Source of the DNA: Alcanivoracaceae bacterium
GTDB taxonomy: Bacteria; Pseudomonadota; Gammaproteobacteria; Pseudomonadales; Alcanivoracaceae
Length of the DNA stretch: 64,000 nt
Reading direction: 5' to 3'
Assembly: GCA_029213045.1 (NCBI GenBank)
Contig: JARGPN010000015.1
Location: forward strand, 1-64,000
Each line of letters opens with the position of its first letter. Position 1 is the first letter of the stretch. The position numbers and the translations under genes were made by a program. Below are positions 1 through 7,781 of the stretch, in pieces. The notes below the pieces were generated by a model. That model was not told the origin of the DNA. It saw only the letters and a list, made by a program, of their open reading frames with translations, and did no database searches.

Positions 1-369
1 GCTTGCCTGCAAGCGAATCTGCCTAATAAGCACGCTCAGGAGCAGATCATTGAGTGTGCCCTAGCCAAGGATAATGTTTGCAAGGGCCAGAGCGTTATAT
101 CCACAGCCCCATCGCTTGCGGGCAAGCTCCCACATAGAACACCAAGGGTTGCGAGGGGCACACAACGCCGAACGCATTCGCCTCATCCTCCCCAATTCAA
201 ACCCCAACAACCAAAACGGCACAGCCCCGGTGGGAGCTTGCCTGCAAGCGAAACTGCCTAATAAGCACGCTCAGGAGCGGATCATTGAGTGTGCCCTAGT
301 CAAGGGTAATGTTTGCAAGGGCCAGAGCGTTATATCCAATGCACTATCGCTTGCAGGCAAGCTCCCACA
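1..369. repeat. REPIN-like repeat pair A (two REP doublets)
   Basis: Two near-identical units lie in tandem with a period of 235 bp. The first is cut by the window edge. Each unit has a REP palindrome (core GTGGGAGCTTGCCTGCAAGC) at its left end and its inverse at its right end: 1-16 with 112-134, and 230-251 with 347-369. The roughly 95 bp between the arms are almost the same in both copies. The core itself folds (GCTTGC, CT, GCAAGC). Two inverted REPs around a short spacer match the REPIN organisation known from Pseudomonas, which RAYT transposases mobilise elsewhere in the genome. The open frame at 74-400 follows the repeat and is not a credible gene. From 370 to 512 nothing more was seen apart from the start region of the next gene. 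Confidence 0.85.
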
Positions 370-512
370 TAGGATTAGCACAGAAAACACGGCCTCTTAG
401 GCCCAACCTGTATCCAAATTGCCCTTCATGCTAGGATGCGCGCCTTCCCGCCTCCTCCGGCTTATCGCTGGTGGAGAGCCTGGTTCCATGCTCAATACCT
501 CAGCGGCTCCCT

Positions 513-1991
513 ATGCTTGAATCTATCCAACGCAACTGGTTTTCTAATCTTCGCGGCGACATCCTTGCCGGGCTTGTGGTGGCGCTTGCGCTGATCCCTG
601 AAGCCATCGCTTTCTCCATTATTGCTGGTGTAGACCCGAAAGTCGGTCTGTACGCCTCATTTTGCATTGCCGTGGTCAGCGCCTTCGTGGGTGGTCGTCC
701 GGGTATGATCTCAGCGGCCACCGGCGCAATGTCGCTGCTAATGGTGACCTTGGTGAAAGATCACGGCCTGCAATATTTGCTTGCCGCAACGGTTCTCACC
801 GGTGTGCTGCAAATTATCGCCGGCTATTTACGGTTGGGTGAGCTGATGCGATTCGTTTCGCGGTCAGTGGTGACAGGGTTCGTGAATGCGCTGGCCATTC
901 TGATTTTCCTCGCGCAATTACCCGAATTGATTGGCGTGACATGGCATGTTTATGCCATGACCGCAGCAGGTCTCGGCATCATTTACCTATTCCCACTTAT
1001 TACTCGCGCCGTGCCCTCGCCGCTGATATGCATCGTCGCGCTCACCGCCGTAGCAATGACATTCGGCGTCGACATTCGCACTGTTGGTGACATGGGCGAT
1101 CTACCAGACAGCCTGCCTATTTTCCTGCTGCCGGACATCCCGTTAAACCTCGACACGCTGAAAATCATCTTCCCCATTTCCGTCACTATGGCGGTGGTAG
1201 GCCTGCTCGAATCGATGATGACTGCCACTATTGTTGACGAACTCACCGACACCGACAGCGATAAAAACCGCGAATGCAAAGGCCAGGGAACCGCTAATAT
1301 TTTCTCTGGCTTCCTCGGCGGCATGGCCGGCTGCGCAATGATAGGCCAGTCCGTCATCAACATTAAATCCGGCGGACGCACTCGCCTATCCACCTTAATT
1401 GCTGGCGTCGTGCTGCTGATCTTGGTGGTATTCCTCGATCGCTGGGTATCGCAAATCCCCATGGCAGCGCTGGTCGCAGTGATGATTATGGTGTCAATCG
1501 GCACCTTCAGCTGGGAGTCATTTGCCAACCTGCGCAAGCACCCAGCAAGCAGCAGCATTGTGATGGTCTGCACCGTTTTAGTAACCGTATTCACCCACAA
1601 TCTTGCCTTGGGTGTCGGAGTGGGCGTGGTATTAAGTGCGCTGTTCTACGCCAACAAGGTTGGCCGAGTGTTCTATATCTCCAGCGACGACGGCGATGTC
1701 GAGCACCGCACCTATCAAGTTGTAGGCGAAGTGTTCTACACCTCCGCACCGCAATTCATCCAATCCTTTGACTTTAAGGATGCGGTAAAAAAGGTCACTA
1801 TCGATGTACATCGGGCACACTTCTGGGATCTCACAGCCATTGAAGCCCTCGATAAAGTCATCATTAAGTTTAGACGTGAAGGCACAGAAGTTGACGTCAT
1901 CGGTTTGAACGAAGCGAGCACAACATTGGTAGATAAGTTCGCCGTCCACAACAAACCGGAAGCAATTGAAAAATTAATGGGTGGCCACTAA
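513..1991 (+). CDS. SulP-family anion transporter with C-terminal STAS domain
   Basis: This is an inner-membrane anion carrier of the SulP (SLC26) family, whose members carry sulfate or bicarbonate. The protein is 492 residues from the ATG at 513. It opens with a soluble stretch ([16 protein letters not shown]) and the family hallmark [17 protein letters not shown], continues through about ten hydrophobic segments, and ends in a roughly 100-residue STAS domain. A GTG at 471 would add 14 residues but has no ribosome site; the ATG matches where family members begin, although its own ribosome site is weak. The universal stress gene follows after 50 bp, suggesting an operon. The substrate cannot be told from sequence; SulP next to a Usp is often a bicarbonate or sulfate system. 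Confidence 0.9.
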   Translation: MLESIQRNWFSNLRGDILAGLVVALALIPEAIAFSIIAGVDPKVGLYASFCIAVVSAFVGGRPGMISAATGAMSLLMVTLVKDHGLQYLLAATVLTGVLQIIAGYLRLGELMRFVSRSVVTGFVNALAILIFLAQLPELIGVTWHVYAMTAAGLGIIYLFPLITRAVPSPLICIVALTAVAMTFGVDIRTVGDMGDLPDSLPIFLLPDIPLNLDTLKIIFPISVTMAVVGLLESMMTATIVDELTDTDSDKNRECKGQGTANIFSGFLGGMAGCAMIGQSVINIKSGGRTRLSTLIAGVVLLILVVFLDRWVSQIPMAALVAVMIMVSIGTFSWESFANLRKHPASSSIVMVCTVLVTVFTHNLALGVGVGVVLSALFYANKVGRVFYISSDDGDVEHRTYQVVGEVFYTSAPQFIQSFDFKDAVKKVTIDVHRAHFWDLTAIEALDKVIIKFRREGTEVDVIGLNEASTTLVDKFAVHNKPEAIEKLMGGH

Positions 1992-2041
1992 CGCCTCAAC
2001 GTAGGCTTAAGGTTGGCATTCGCACCTAGCGGGGGAAGCAC

Positions 2042-2881
2042 ATGACACAAGTAGTTGCCTGTATTGACGGCTCGGCCGCAGCCATGACCGTTTGTGATTA
2101 CGCCGCCTGGGCGGCAAAGCGTTTAGGCGCACCGCTCACTCTGCTGCACGTGCTAGACGAAGCGCGTTTTCCTAGCCCCGCGAATTTGAGCGGCAACATC
2201 GGTCTGGGCGCGATTACTAATTTGCAAAAAGAATTGTCCGCACTCGATGAACAACGAAATCATCTCGCCTTAGAACAAGGTCGCGAAATGCTCGACGCCG
2301 CCAAGGCGCGCGCAAACGCCGACGGCATAGCGCAACCGACATTACGCCAACGCCATGGCGCGTTGGTCTCGACGTTAACAGATATCGAAGACGACACGCG
2401 CTTGCTCGTGATCGGCAAACAGGGCGAAGCGCACTCGGACAACGAAGCGCTTGTCGGCGACAACGTCGAACGCGTCGTGCGTTCAGTGCATCGTCCCGTA
2501 TTAATTACCACCGGCGAGTACACACCTCCGCGCACCATTATGCTGGCGTTTGACGGTAGCCCCACCATGGACAAAGCCGTCGACATGATTGCGCAAAGCC
2601 CTTTATTTCGCGGTCTGCCCTGCCACTTGGTAAAAGTTGGCGAAGAAAACGAAGCATTGCAAAACGCTGCTAAACGTCTTCGCGAGTCGGGCCTTAATGT
2701 CGTGGTTGCTGCCGTTGAAGGCGAAGTGGAACAAGCCCTACATACTTATCAAAACCGTAACGGTATTGATCTCGTGGTGATGGGCGCCTATGGCCACTCG
2801 CGGATTAGAGAGTTTTTCGTCGGCAGCACCACAAACTCGCTATTACGTGGCGCCACCGTCCCGCACCTCGTGCTGAGGTAA
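2042..2881 (+). CDS. Tandem-domain universal stress protein
   Basis: This cytoplasmic stress protein of 279 residues has two UspA folds. The first spans about residues 1-155 and starts VVACIDGSAAA. The second spans about 160-279 and starts TIMLAFDGSP. The second carries the ATP-binding pattern GAYGHSRIREFFVGST (G-x2-G-x9-G-S/T). The first lacks a clear copy, so nucleotide is probably bound only by the C-terminal half. A strong ribosome site (GGGGGAAG) precedes the ATG. The gene lies 50 bp after the SulP transporter and the two are probably co-transcribed; Usp proteins beside transporters often modulate them, which is inference here. Confidence 0.92.
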   Translation: MTQVVACIDGSAAAMTVCDYAAWAAKRLGAPLTLLHVLDEARFPSPANLSGNIGLGAITNLQKELSALDEQRNHLALEQGREMLDAAKARANADGIAQPTLRQRHGALVSTLTDIEDDTRLLVIGKQGEAHSDNEALVGDNVERVVRSVHRPVLITTGEYTPPRTIMLAFDGSPTMDKAVDMIAQSPLFRGLPCHLVKVGEENEALQNAAKRLRESGLNVVVAAVEGEVEQALHTYQNRNGIDLVVMGAYGHSRIREFFVGSTTNSLLRGATVPHLVLR

Positions 2882-3302
2882 CGACCACTCAGCACCAAGC
2901 ACCTGTGGGAGCTTGCCCGCCAGCGATGCTGCCTAGCAAAACACACAGGGTTAGCGAGTTTGGTTTGAGTGAGCCAAGTGCAATGTTTGCAAGGCAGGAA
3001 AAATATCTAAGGCACTATCGCTTGCAGGCAAGCTCCCACATAAGACAATAGATTTTTTGAGGGAGCGCATCATTCCGAGCTCTTTCGTCGCTCCCGCCCC
3101 AAGCAAAAACACCAACAACCAAATACGCACAACCCCTGTGGGAGCTTGTCTGCAAGCGATGCTGCCTAGCAAAGCACACAGGATTACGAGTTTGGTTTGA
3201 GCCAGCCGAGTGCAATGTTTGCAAGGCAGAAGAAATATCTACGGCACTATCGCTTGCAGGCAAGCTCCCAAATAGGACAATACAACTTAGCCGTTGAAGA
3301 CT
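2882..3302. repeat. REPIN-like repeat pair B
   Basis: This 421-bp gap holds a second pair of REP doublets with the architecture of pair A. The arms lie at 2905-2926 with 3018-3040, and at 3138-3159 with about 3250-3271. The period is 233 bp, against 235 bp in pair A. The spacers between arms share the phrase TGTTTGCAAGG with pair A but differ elsewhere. The stretch between units also shares an ACACCAACAACCAAA-type segment with pair A. No gene is supported; the open frames here follow the repeats. The pair lies between the convergent usp and DUF924 genes and could fold in transcripts of either strand. Confidence 0.85.
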
Positions 3303-3923
3303 TTATTGGCCGTAGCGTTTGGCGTTTTCTAGGTATTCTTTTTCTTCTTTTGTGCTTTCTCGGCCTAGTGCCTTATTGCGATAAGGAAAGCGGCCAAACC
3401 GCTGTATAACTTCTCGGTGCTCTATCGCAAACTGCAGGTTTCCTTTTATTTTTTCGGCAATATCGTCTGGCGCCTGCGCTACCAATTTTTCAAAACAACT
3501 GACACATTCATTCTGCAACGTCATATCTTCGGCATGCATTAACGGCATATAAAAAAACACGCGGCCCACCCACGGCAGCTTTCCATCCATACCGCGCGCG
3601 ACACCTTCCATGACCAAGGTGCGTGCTCTGTGATCACCAGAAAATGCCTGCGCTTCGCCGCGATAAATATTCCGAGTAAATTGGTCCAACAAAATAATCA
3701 ACGCTAAACGGGATAACGGTTTTGCCTCCCAATCGACTAACTCATTCCACAACGCCGCTTCCACCAACACATCAAATCTTTCGCGAATGGTTTCATCCAA
3801 ACCCCGACTACCGCCAAACCATATCTGACCCATGTTATGACTCGGCCAACCTTTCTCCAGGCCATCTTCAAACCAAAAATCCAGGATGGGTTGCCATAGC
3901 TTTGGCGTTTCAAATTCAATCAT
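3303..3923 (-). CDS. DUF924 family protein
   Basis: This is a 206-residue cytoplasmic protein of the DUF924 family (TPR-like all-helical fold, function unknown). It shows the family's usual phrases: ILDFWFEDG near the N-terminus, then LIILLDQFTRNIYRGEAQAF, and FFYMPLMHAEDMTLQ in the middle. The ATG at 3923 overlaps the tesA stop as ATGA, so translation is probably coupled to tesA. A longer reading from 3980 would lie inside tesA and adds a low-complexity leader with no similarity to the family. The end of the gene abuts REP repeat pair B. Confidence 0.85.
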   Translation of the reverse strand: MIEFETPKLWQPILDFWFEDGLEKGWPSHNMGQIWFGGSRGLDETIRERFDVLVEAALWNELVDWEAKPLSRLALIILLDQFTRNIYRGEAQAFSGDHRARTLVMEGVARGMDGKLPWVGRVFFYMPLMHAEDMTLQNECVSCFEKLVAQAPDDIAEKIKGNLQFAIEHREVIQRFGRFPYRNKALGRESTKEEKEYLENAKRYGQ

Positions 3924-4561
3924 GGTGCTAGCGCCAATGTTGGGCAGATTTTTTTGACTTCCACACCCATCACTTGCCACGCATTCGTGAGCAATATTGG
4001 TTGCGCACTAGCCGTCGGATGAATTCCGTCTTCTTGCATCATATCGGGCTTCTCATAAACATCAGACAGTAAAAATGGCAACAACGGCACATCCTCAGCC
4101 TGTGTGGCGTTTACATACGCTTGGTCAAATAGTGTTCTATACGCCGCACCAAAATTTGACGGTATATGAATACCCAGCACCACAACTCGGGCACCCGCCT
4201 CTTTGCTCAACTGGATCATCCGCTGCAAATTTTGCTGCATCACTTTCGGAGATAAACCACGTAACCCATCGTTACCGCCCAGCTCAACGACGACTAATGA
4301 CGGTTTCGTTTCCCGCAACAACGAGGGCAAGCGCGACAATCCGCCTGCGGTTGTTTCCCCGCTTACTGACGCGTTTTTCACAGTTATCGCCTCACACTGG
4401 TGTGACAGTTTTTTGTCGAGCAAACTAACCCAGCCCTGTGCCTTGTCTATACCAAAGGCGGCACTAATACTGTCACCTAAAATCAGGATGGTGTTAGCCT
4501 GTAGGGGCGCGCTCACTAATATGCTGCTCAGCAGCAAACCAATGGCTAGAAAAATACGCAT
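3920..4561 (-). CDS. tesA: TesA-type GDSL esterase / lysophospholipase L1
   Basis: This periplasmic SGNH hydrolase cleaves acyl esters and thioesters (lysophospholipase, arylesterase, thioesterase I). The 213-residue precursor begins with a signal peptide ending near LQA at residue 22. It then shows all family blocks: GDSISAAFG with the nucleophile Ser31, the oxyanion Gly block, GGNDGLRG, and DGIHPTASAQ with the catalytic Asp and His. The ribosome site GAGGAGA sits just upstream. Its start codon shares the tetranucleotide CATG with the divergent ybbA start. The divergent tesA-ybbA arrangement is conserved in many gammaproteobacteria. Confidence 0.95.
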   Translation of the reverse strand: MRIFLAIGLLLSSILVSAPLQANTILILGDSISAAFGIDKAQGWVSLLDKKLSHQCEAITVKNASVSGETTAGGLSRLPSLLRETKPSLVVVELGGNDGLRGLSPKVMQQNLQRMIQLSKEAGARVVVLGIHIPSNFGAAYRTLFDQAYVNATQAEDVPLLPFLLSDVYEKPDMMQEDGIHPTASAQPILLTNAWQVMGVEVKKICPTLALAP

Positions 4562-5267
4562 GCAAAACTCTCCTCAACAACACACTAACAAGCCTTCCGA
4601 TACACCGTTACTCGAAGCCCGTGCGCTTTGTAAAACGGCGCCGGGGCCCGATGGTGACCTTCAACTGCTTGATTCTATCCAATTCAACGTAGCAACGGGT
4701 GAAAGCGTCGCAATTACCGGCCCGTCCGGCAGTGGCAAGTCTACCCTGCTCGGCTTACTTGCTGGGCTCGACACCCCCACAGAAGGCGAAATTCTTCTTG
4801 CTGGAAGCGCCTTCAGTACGCTTGATGAAGACGCTCGCGCCGCCCGCAGAGGCGATATATGCGCATTTGTATTTCAAGCCTTTCACTTAGTGGGCGACCT
4901 AACCGCCGTCGAAAACGTCATGCTCCCGCTGGAATTACGCGGCATTAAAAACCCGCAAGCGGAAGCAGAGCAATGGTTAGAGCGTGTCGGCTTGAGCAAA
5001 CGCACACACCATTTCCCTGGCCAGCTTTCCGGTGGTGAACAGCAGCGTGTGGCACTCGCCCGCGCATTCGCGCTAAAGCCGCAATTATTATTCGCGGATG
5101 AACCTACCGGCAGCCTTGACCATGCCAATGGCCAACACATTAGCGACTTACTGTTTGAGTTAAATCGCGAACAAGGCACGGCGCTGGTACTCGTCACACA
5201 CGACCTATCACTTGCTGAGCGCTGCCACCGCCAATGCCAACTCGATGCAGGTCGTCTGCATGAGTGA
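4560..5267 (+). CDS. ybbA: ABC transporter ATP-binding protein (YbbA family)
   Basis: This is the ATPase subunit of a MacB/LolD-like ABC system, 235 residues from the ATG at 4560. It has Walker A GPSGSGKST (from about residue 54), a Q-loop in FVFQAFHLV, the signature LSGGEQQRVALARA, Walker B LLFADEPTGSLD, and the H-loop VLVTHD. An in-frame ATG at 4542 is an alternative start that would lengthen the overlap with tesA; neither has a strong ribosome site. The stop overlaps the permease start by 8 bp. The family is thought to act in lipid or envelope-substance handling with YbbP, but the substrate is unknown. Confidence 0.93.
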   Translation: MQNSPQQHTNKPSDTPLLEARALCKTAPGPDGDLQLLDSIQFNVATGESVAITGPSGSGKSTLLGLLAGLDTPTEGEILLAGSAFSTLDEDARAARRGDICAFVFQAFHLVGDLTAVENVMLPLELRGIKNPQAEAEQWLERVGLSKRTHHFPGQLSGGEQQRVALARAFALKPQLLFADEPTGSLDHANGQHISDLLFELNREQGTALVLVTHDLSLAERCHRQCQLDAGRLHE

Positions 5268-7704
5268 GTTTTCACGTTTACTATTTCGCCCGTGGCGGGA
5301 TAGCGCCTTTCGCGTGTTAGCACTGAGCCTTTTTGTTGCGTCGGTGTCGCTCACTGCCATTTTATTATTGCGCGCAGAACTAGAATCTCGGTTTGAGCAA
5401 CGCACAGCTGAAATGCTCGGCGGCGATATCGAACTCGATAGCGCTCGCCCCGAAGACCCAGCGCAAGCTGAACTTCTCAAGCAGTACGACACCAGCCGTA
5501 ATGTGCGGTTTCGCAGCGTGCTCGTTGAAGGCGATGAAATTTTATTGGTCGGCATCAAAGCCGTGGACGATCAATGGCCGCTTTATGGCAGCGCGCACAT
5601 CGCTGCATCACGCTTCGCAGACACCACCCTCATTGAGCATGGCCCTCAACAAGGCGAAGTATGGGTCGCAGAACAAGTGCTCGATCGCTTACAAGTAAAG
5701 GTCGGAGACAGCATCACCATTGGCTCACTGGCTTTACCCATCAGCGCCGTTATTCGACAAGAGCCCGATCAAGGCGCGGGCTTTTATAGCATGACGCCCC
5801 GCGTATTAATGCATCACGCAGATTTACCTAGCACCGGCATTCTTGCTCAAGGCTCGCGCGCAAATTTTGAAGTGTCTGTACGCACAGACAATATCGACGG
5901 ACTGAAAAACGCGTTAGAGGAAACGCTACGACCGGACCAAGAAATCGATACGGTCGGCGAGCGCCAAAGCCGCAGCTTGGGCCCCATGCGGCAAATGACG
6001 CTGTGGATTAGTTTGGGCGTTTTACTGATTGCGTTGCTATGCGGTGCCGCCATTTATTTAACAACATCGCTACGTGTCGCGCGTAAAGCACGCCTCGCCG
6101 CATTGCTCAGAACATTCGGTGCTCCGCGGGCAAAAATTCTAAGGCGGCTACTCGGCGAAGAACTGATCGCTATTTTACCCGCCGTTGTCAGTGGCGTAGT
6201 GCTCGGGATTTTACTGCTATTGTTTACCCGAGAAGTACTCGGCTGGAGTGAACCCTTAGCCGCGGGCGTATCGCAGTGGATGGCAGTGTGTATTGCACCG
6301 TTTGCGCTTTTCTCGGCGTTTGCTTTACCGCGCTTAAGCTCGCTGGTACAAATCCCGGCGATTCGAGTACTCAACCGCACAGCAGAAGGCACTTTACGGC
6401 GCAACGGATTAGAACTCGCCGCCGCATTAGTCGGCCCAGTACTGTTGGCGGCACTGCTAATGGGTTCGGCGTTTGAATTATTGACGCTGCTGTTATTGCT
6501 CGGAGGATTGGGCGCCGTGTTGCCATTATTATTATGGCCAGCACTGCGTTTGCTAGAGCGAGCCGCCAGCAAGTGGACTGTTTCCCGACGCCTCGCCATT
6601 CGCCGTCTTAGTCGCCGCCCCGCGACAACCTTACCGTTACTCGCAGCGTTATCTCTGGCAATGACTATTTTAACGTTGGCAGGATTAACCGGCACTGGAC
6701 TACTGGCCGATTGGCGCCAAAAACTCCCCGACAATGCGCCAAATCATTTCGTGATTAATTTATTCGATGCCGACCGTGACGTGCTCGCCGAATGGCAATC
6801 ACAACATAATGCCAAACCCGAACCGCTCTACCCCATTGTGCGTGGGCGGCTGACTGAAATTAATGACGAGCCAGTACGCGAGGCGGTAACCAAAGAAAAT
6901 GACCAAGCAGCCCGCGCACTGAATCGCGACCTCGCGCTAACAGAAAGCGCAACCATTCCGGTAAGCAATCAACTTAGCGCTGGCGTTTGGCATGGCACAA
7001 CCCCCGGCGAAGTGTCCGTTGAAAAAGAGCTCGCAGAAGGCCTGCAGTTAAACCTTGGGGATAAACTCACCTTCGTCACCAGTCGCGGCGAACTGCACAC
7101 AAACGTCACCAGCATTCGTGACGTTGACTGGGAAAGCTTTGCGCCGAATTTCTATTTTATGTTTAGCCCCGGCGATTTGGCCAACGAAGACGTCACCTGG
7201 CTCACCAGTTTCTGGCTGCCCGAAGGCGACGGCCAGCGGCTCGCACAATTAATGCAGGCACTGCCACACATCACCCTGTTTGACGTCAACGCCATTCTCG
7301 ATCAAGCACAACAAATCGTGAAGCAAGCCAGCCAAGCAACAGCCGTTCTTGCTGGCCTGCTTATTCTAGCAAGCCTATTAGTGCTCAGCGCCGCACTGCT
7401 TTCAACAGCGCGTCAACGTCAAGCAGACCAAGCACTATTACGAGTGTTCGGCGCACAGAAATCACTGCTACGTAGCATTAATCGGTTAGAGTTTTTAGCG
7501 CTCGGATTATGCGCAGCCGGTGTCGCGGTGCTGATGGTACTGATGGCGTTGATGCCATTAGCGGCCCTGCTCTTCGATGGTCAGGTGCCGGGGTTACGCT
7601 GGCTGCTGTTGCCTCCCTGCCTTGGCGTAGTTGTAGCCGCCATAGGGCTTTTTACCCTGCATCGCCAACAGGCGACGCCAAGCCAGTTATTACAAGACAA
7701 CTAG
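5260..7704 (+). CDS. ybbP: FtsX-like ABC permease (YbbP family)
   Basis: This 814-residue inner-membrane permease partners YbbA. One membrane segment lies near the N-terminus (about residues 18-40). A large periplasmic MacB-type domain with a DSITIGSLALPISAV segment follows. A first FtsX core has helices around LWISLGVLLIALLCGAAIYL. A second periplasmic part and a second FtsX core (AVLAGLLILASLLVLSAALL onwards) follow. This duplicated architecture is typical of YbbP. The start ATG at 5260 overlaps the ybbA stop (ATGAGTGA). No ORF disruption is seen, and YbbA and YbbP very likely form one complex. Confidence 0.92.
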   Translation: MSEFSRLLFRPWRDSAFRVLALSLFVASVSLTAILLLRAELESRFEQRTAEMLGGDIELDSARPEDPAQAELLKQYDTSRNVRFRSVLVEGDEILLVGIKAVDDQWPLYGSAHIAASRFADTTLIEHGPQQGEVWVAEQVLDRLQVKVGDSITIGSLALPISAVIRQEPDQGAGFYSMTPRVLMHHADLPSTGILAQGSRANFEVSVRTDNIDGLKNALEETLRPDQEIDTVGERQSRSLGPMRQMTLWISLGVLLIALLCGAAIYLTTSLRVARKARLAALLRTFGAPRAKILRRLLGEELIAILPAVVSGVVLGILLLLFTREVLGWSEPLAAGVSQWMAVCIAPFALFSAFALPRLSSLVQIPAIRVLNRTAEGTLRRNGLELAAALVGPVLLAALLMGSAFELLTLLLLLGGLGAVLPLLLWPALRLLERAASKWTVSRRLAIRRLSRRPATTLPLLAALSLAMTILTLAGLTGTGLLADWRQKLPDNAPNHFVINLFDADRDVLAEWQSQHNAKPEPLYPIVRGRLTEINDEPVREAVTKENDQAARALNRDLALTESATIPVSNQLSAGVWHGTTPGEVSVEKELAEGLQLNLGDKLTFVTSRGELHTNVTSIRDVDWESFAPNFYFMFSPGDLANEDVTWLTSFWLPEGDGQRLAQLMQALPHITLFDVNAILDQAQQIVKQASQATAVLAGLLILASLLVLSAALLSTARQRQADQALLRVFGAQKSLLRSINRLEFLALGLCAAGVAVLMVLMALMPLAALLFDGQVPGLRWLLLPPCLGVVVAAIGLFTLHRQQATPSQLLQDN

Positions 7705-7781
7705 GAGGAAATCCTTTTATCTAGCGGCCTTTGGTCGCTAGACTGCGACTCTTTGTACGAAATTGCACGGGAGTACCAATT

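Noticed and set aside
1-369. Possible CRISPR array
   Set aside because: The repeats are long doublets with inverse arms and near-identical spacers, not short identical repeats with unique spacers; no cas genes.
74-400. Open frame of 108 codons over repeat pair A
   Set aside because: It runs through the tandem REP doublets and its translation merely reflects the repeat; no ribosome site and no family likeness.
2951-3409. Several open frames over repeat pair B
   Set aside because: They follow the repeated units on both strands and have no ribosome sites or recognisable domains.
4203-4559. N-terminal extension of ybbA of 119 codons
   Set aside because: It lies antisense in tesA and has no similarity to ABC proteins; the ABC domain starts after 4560.
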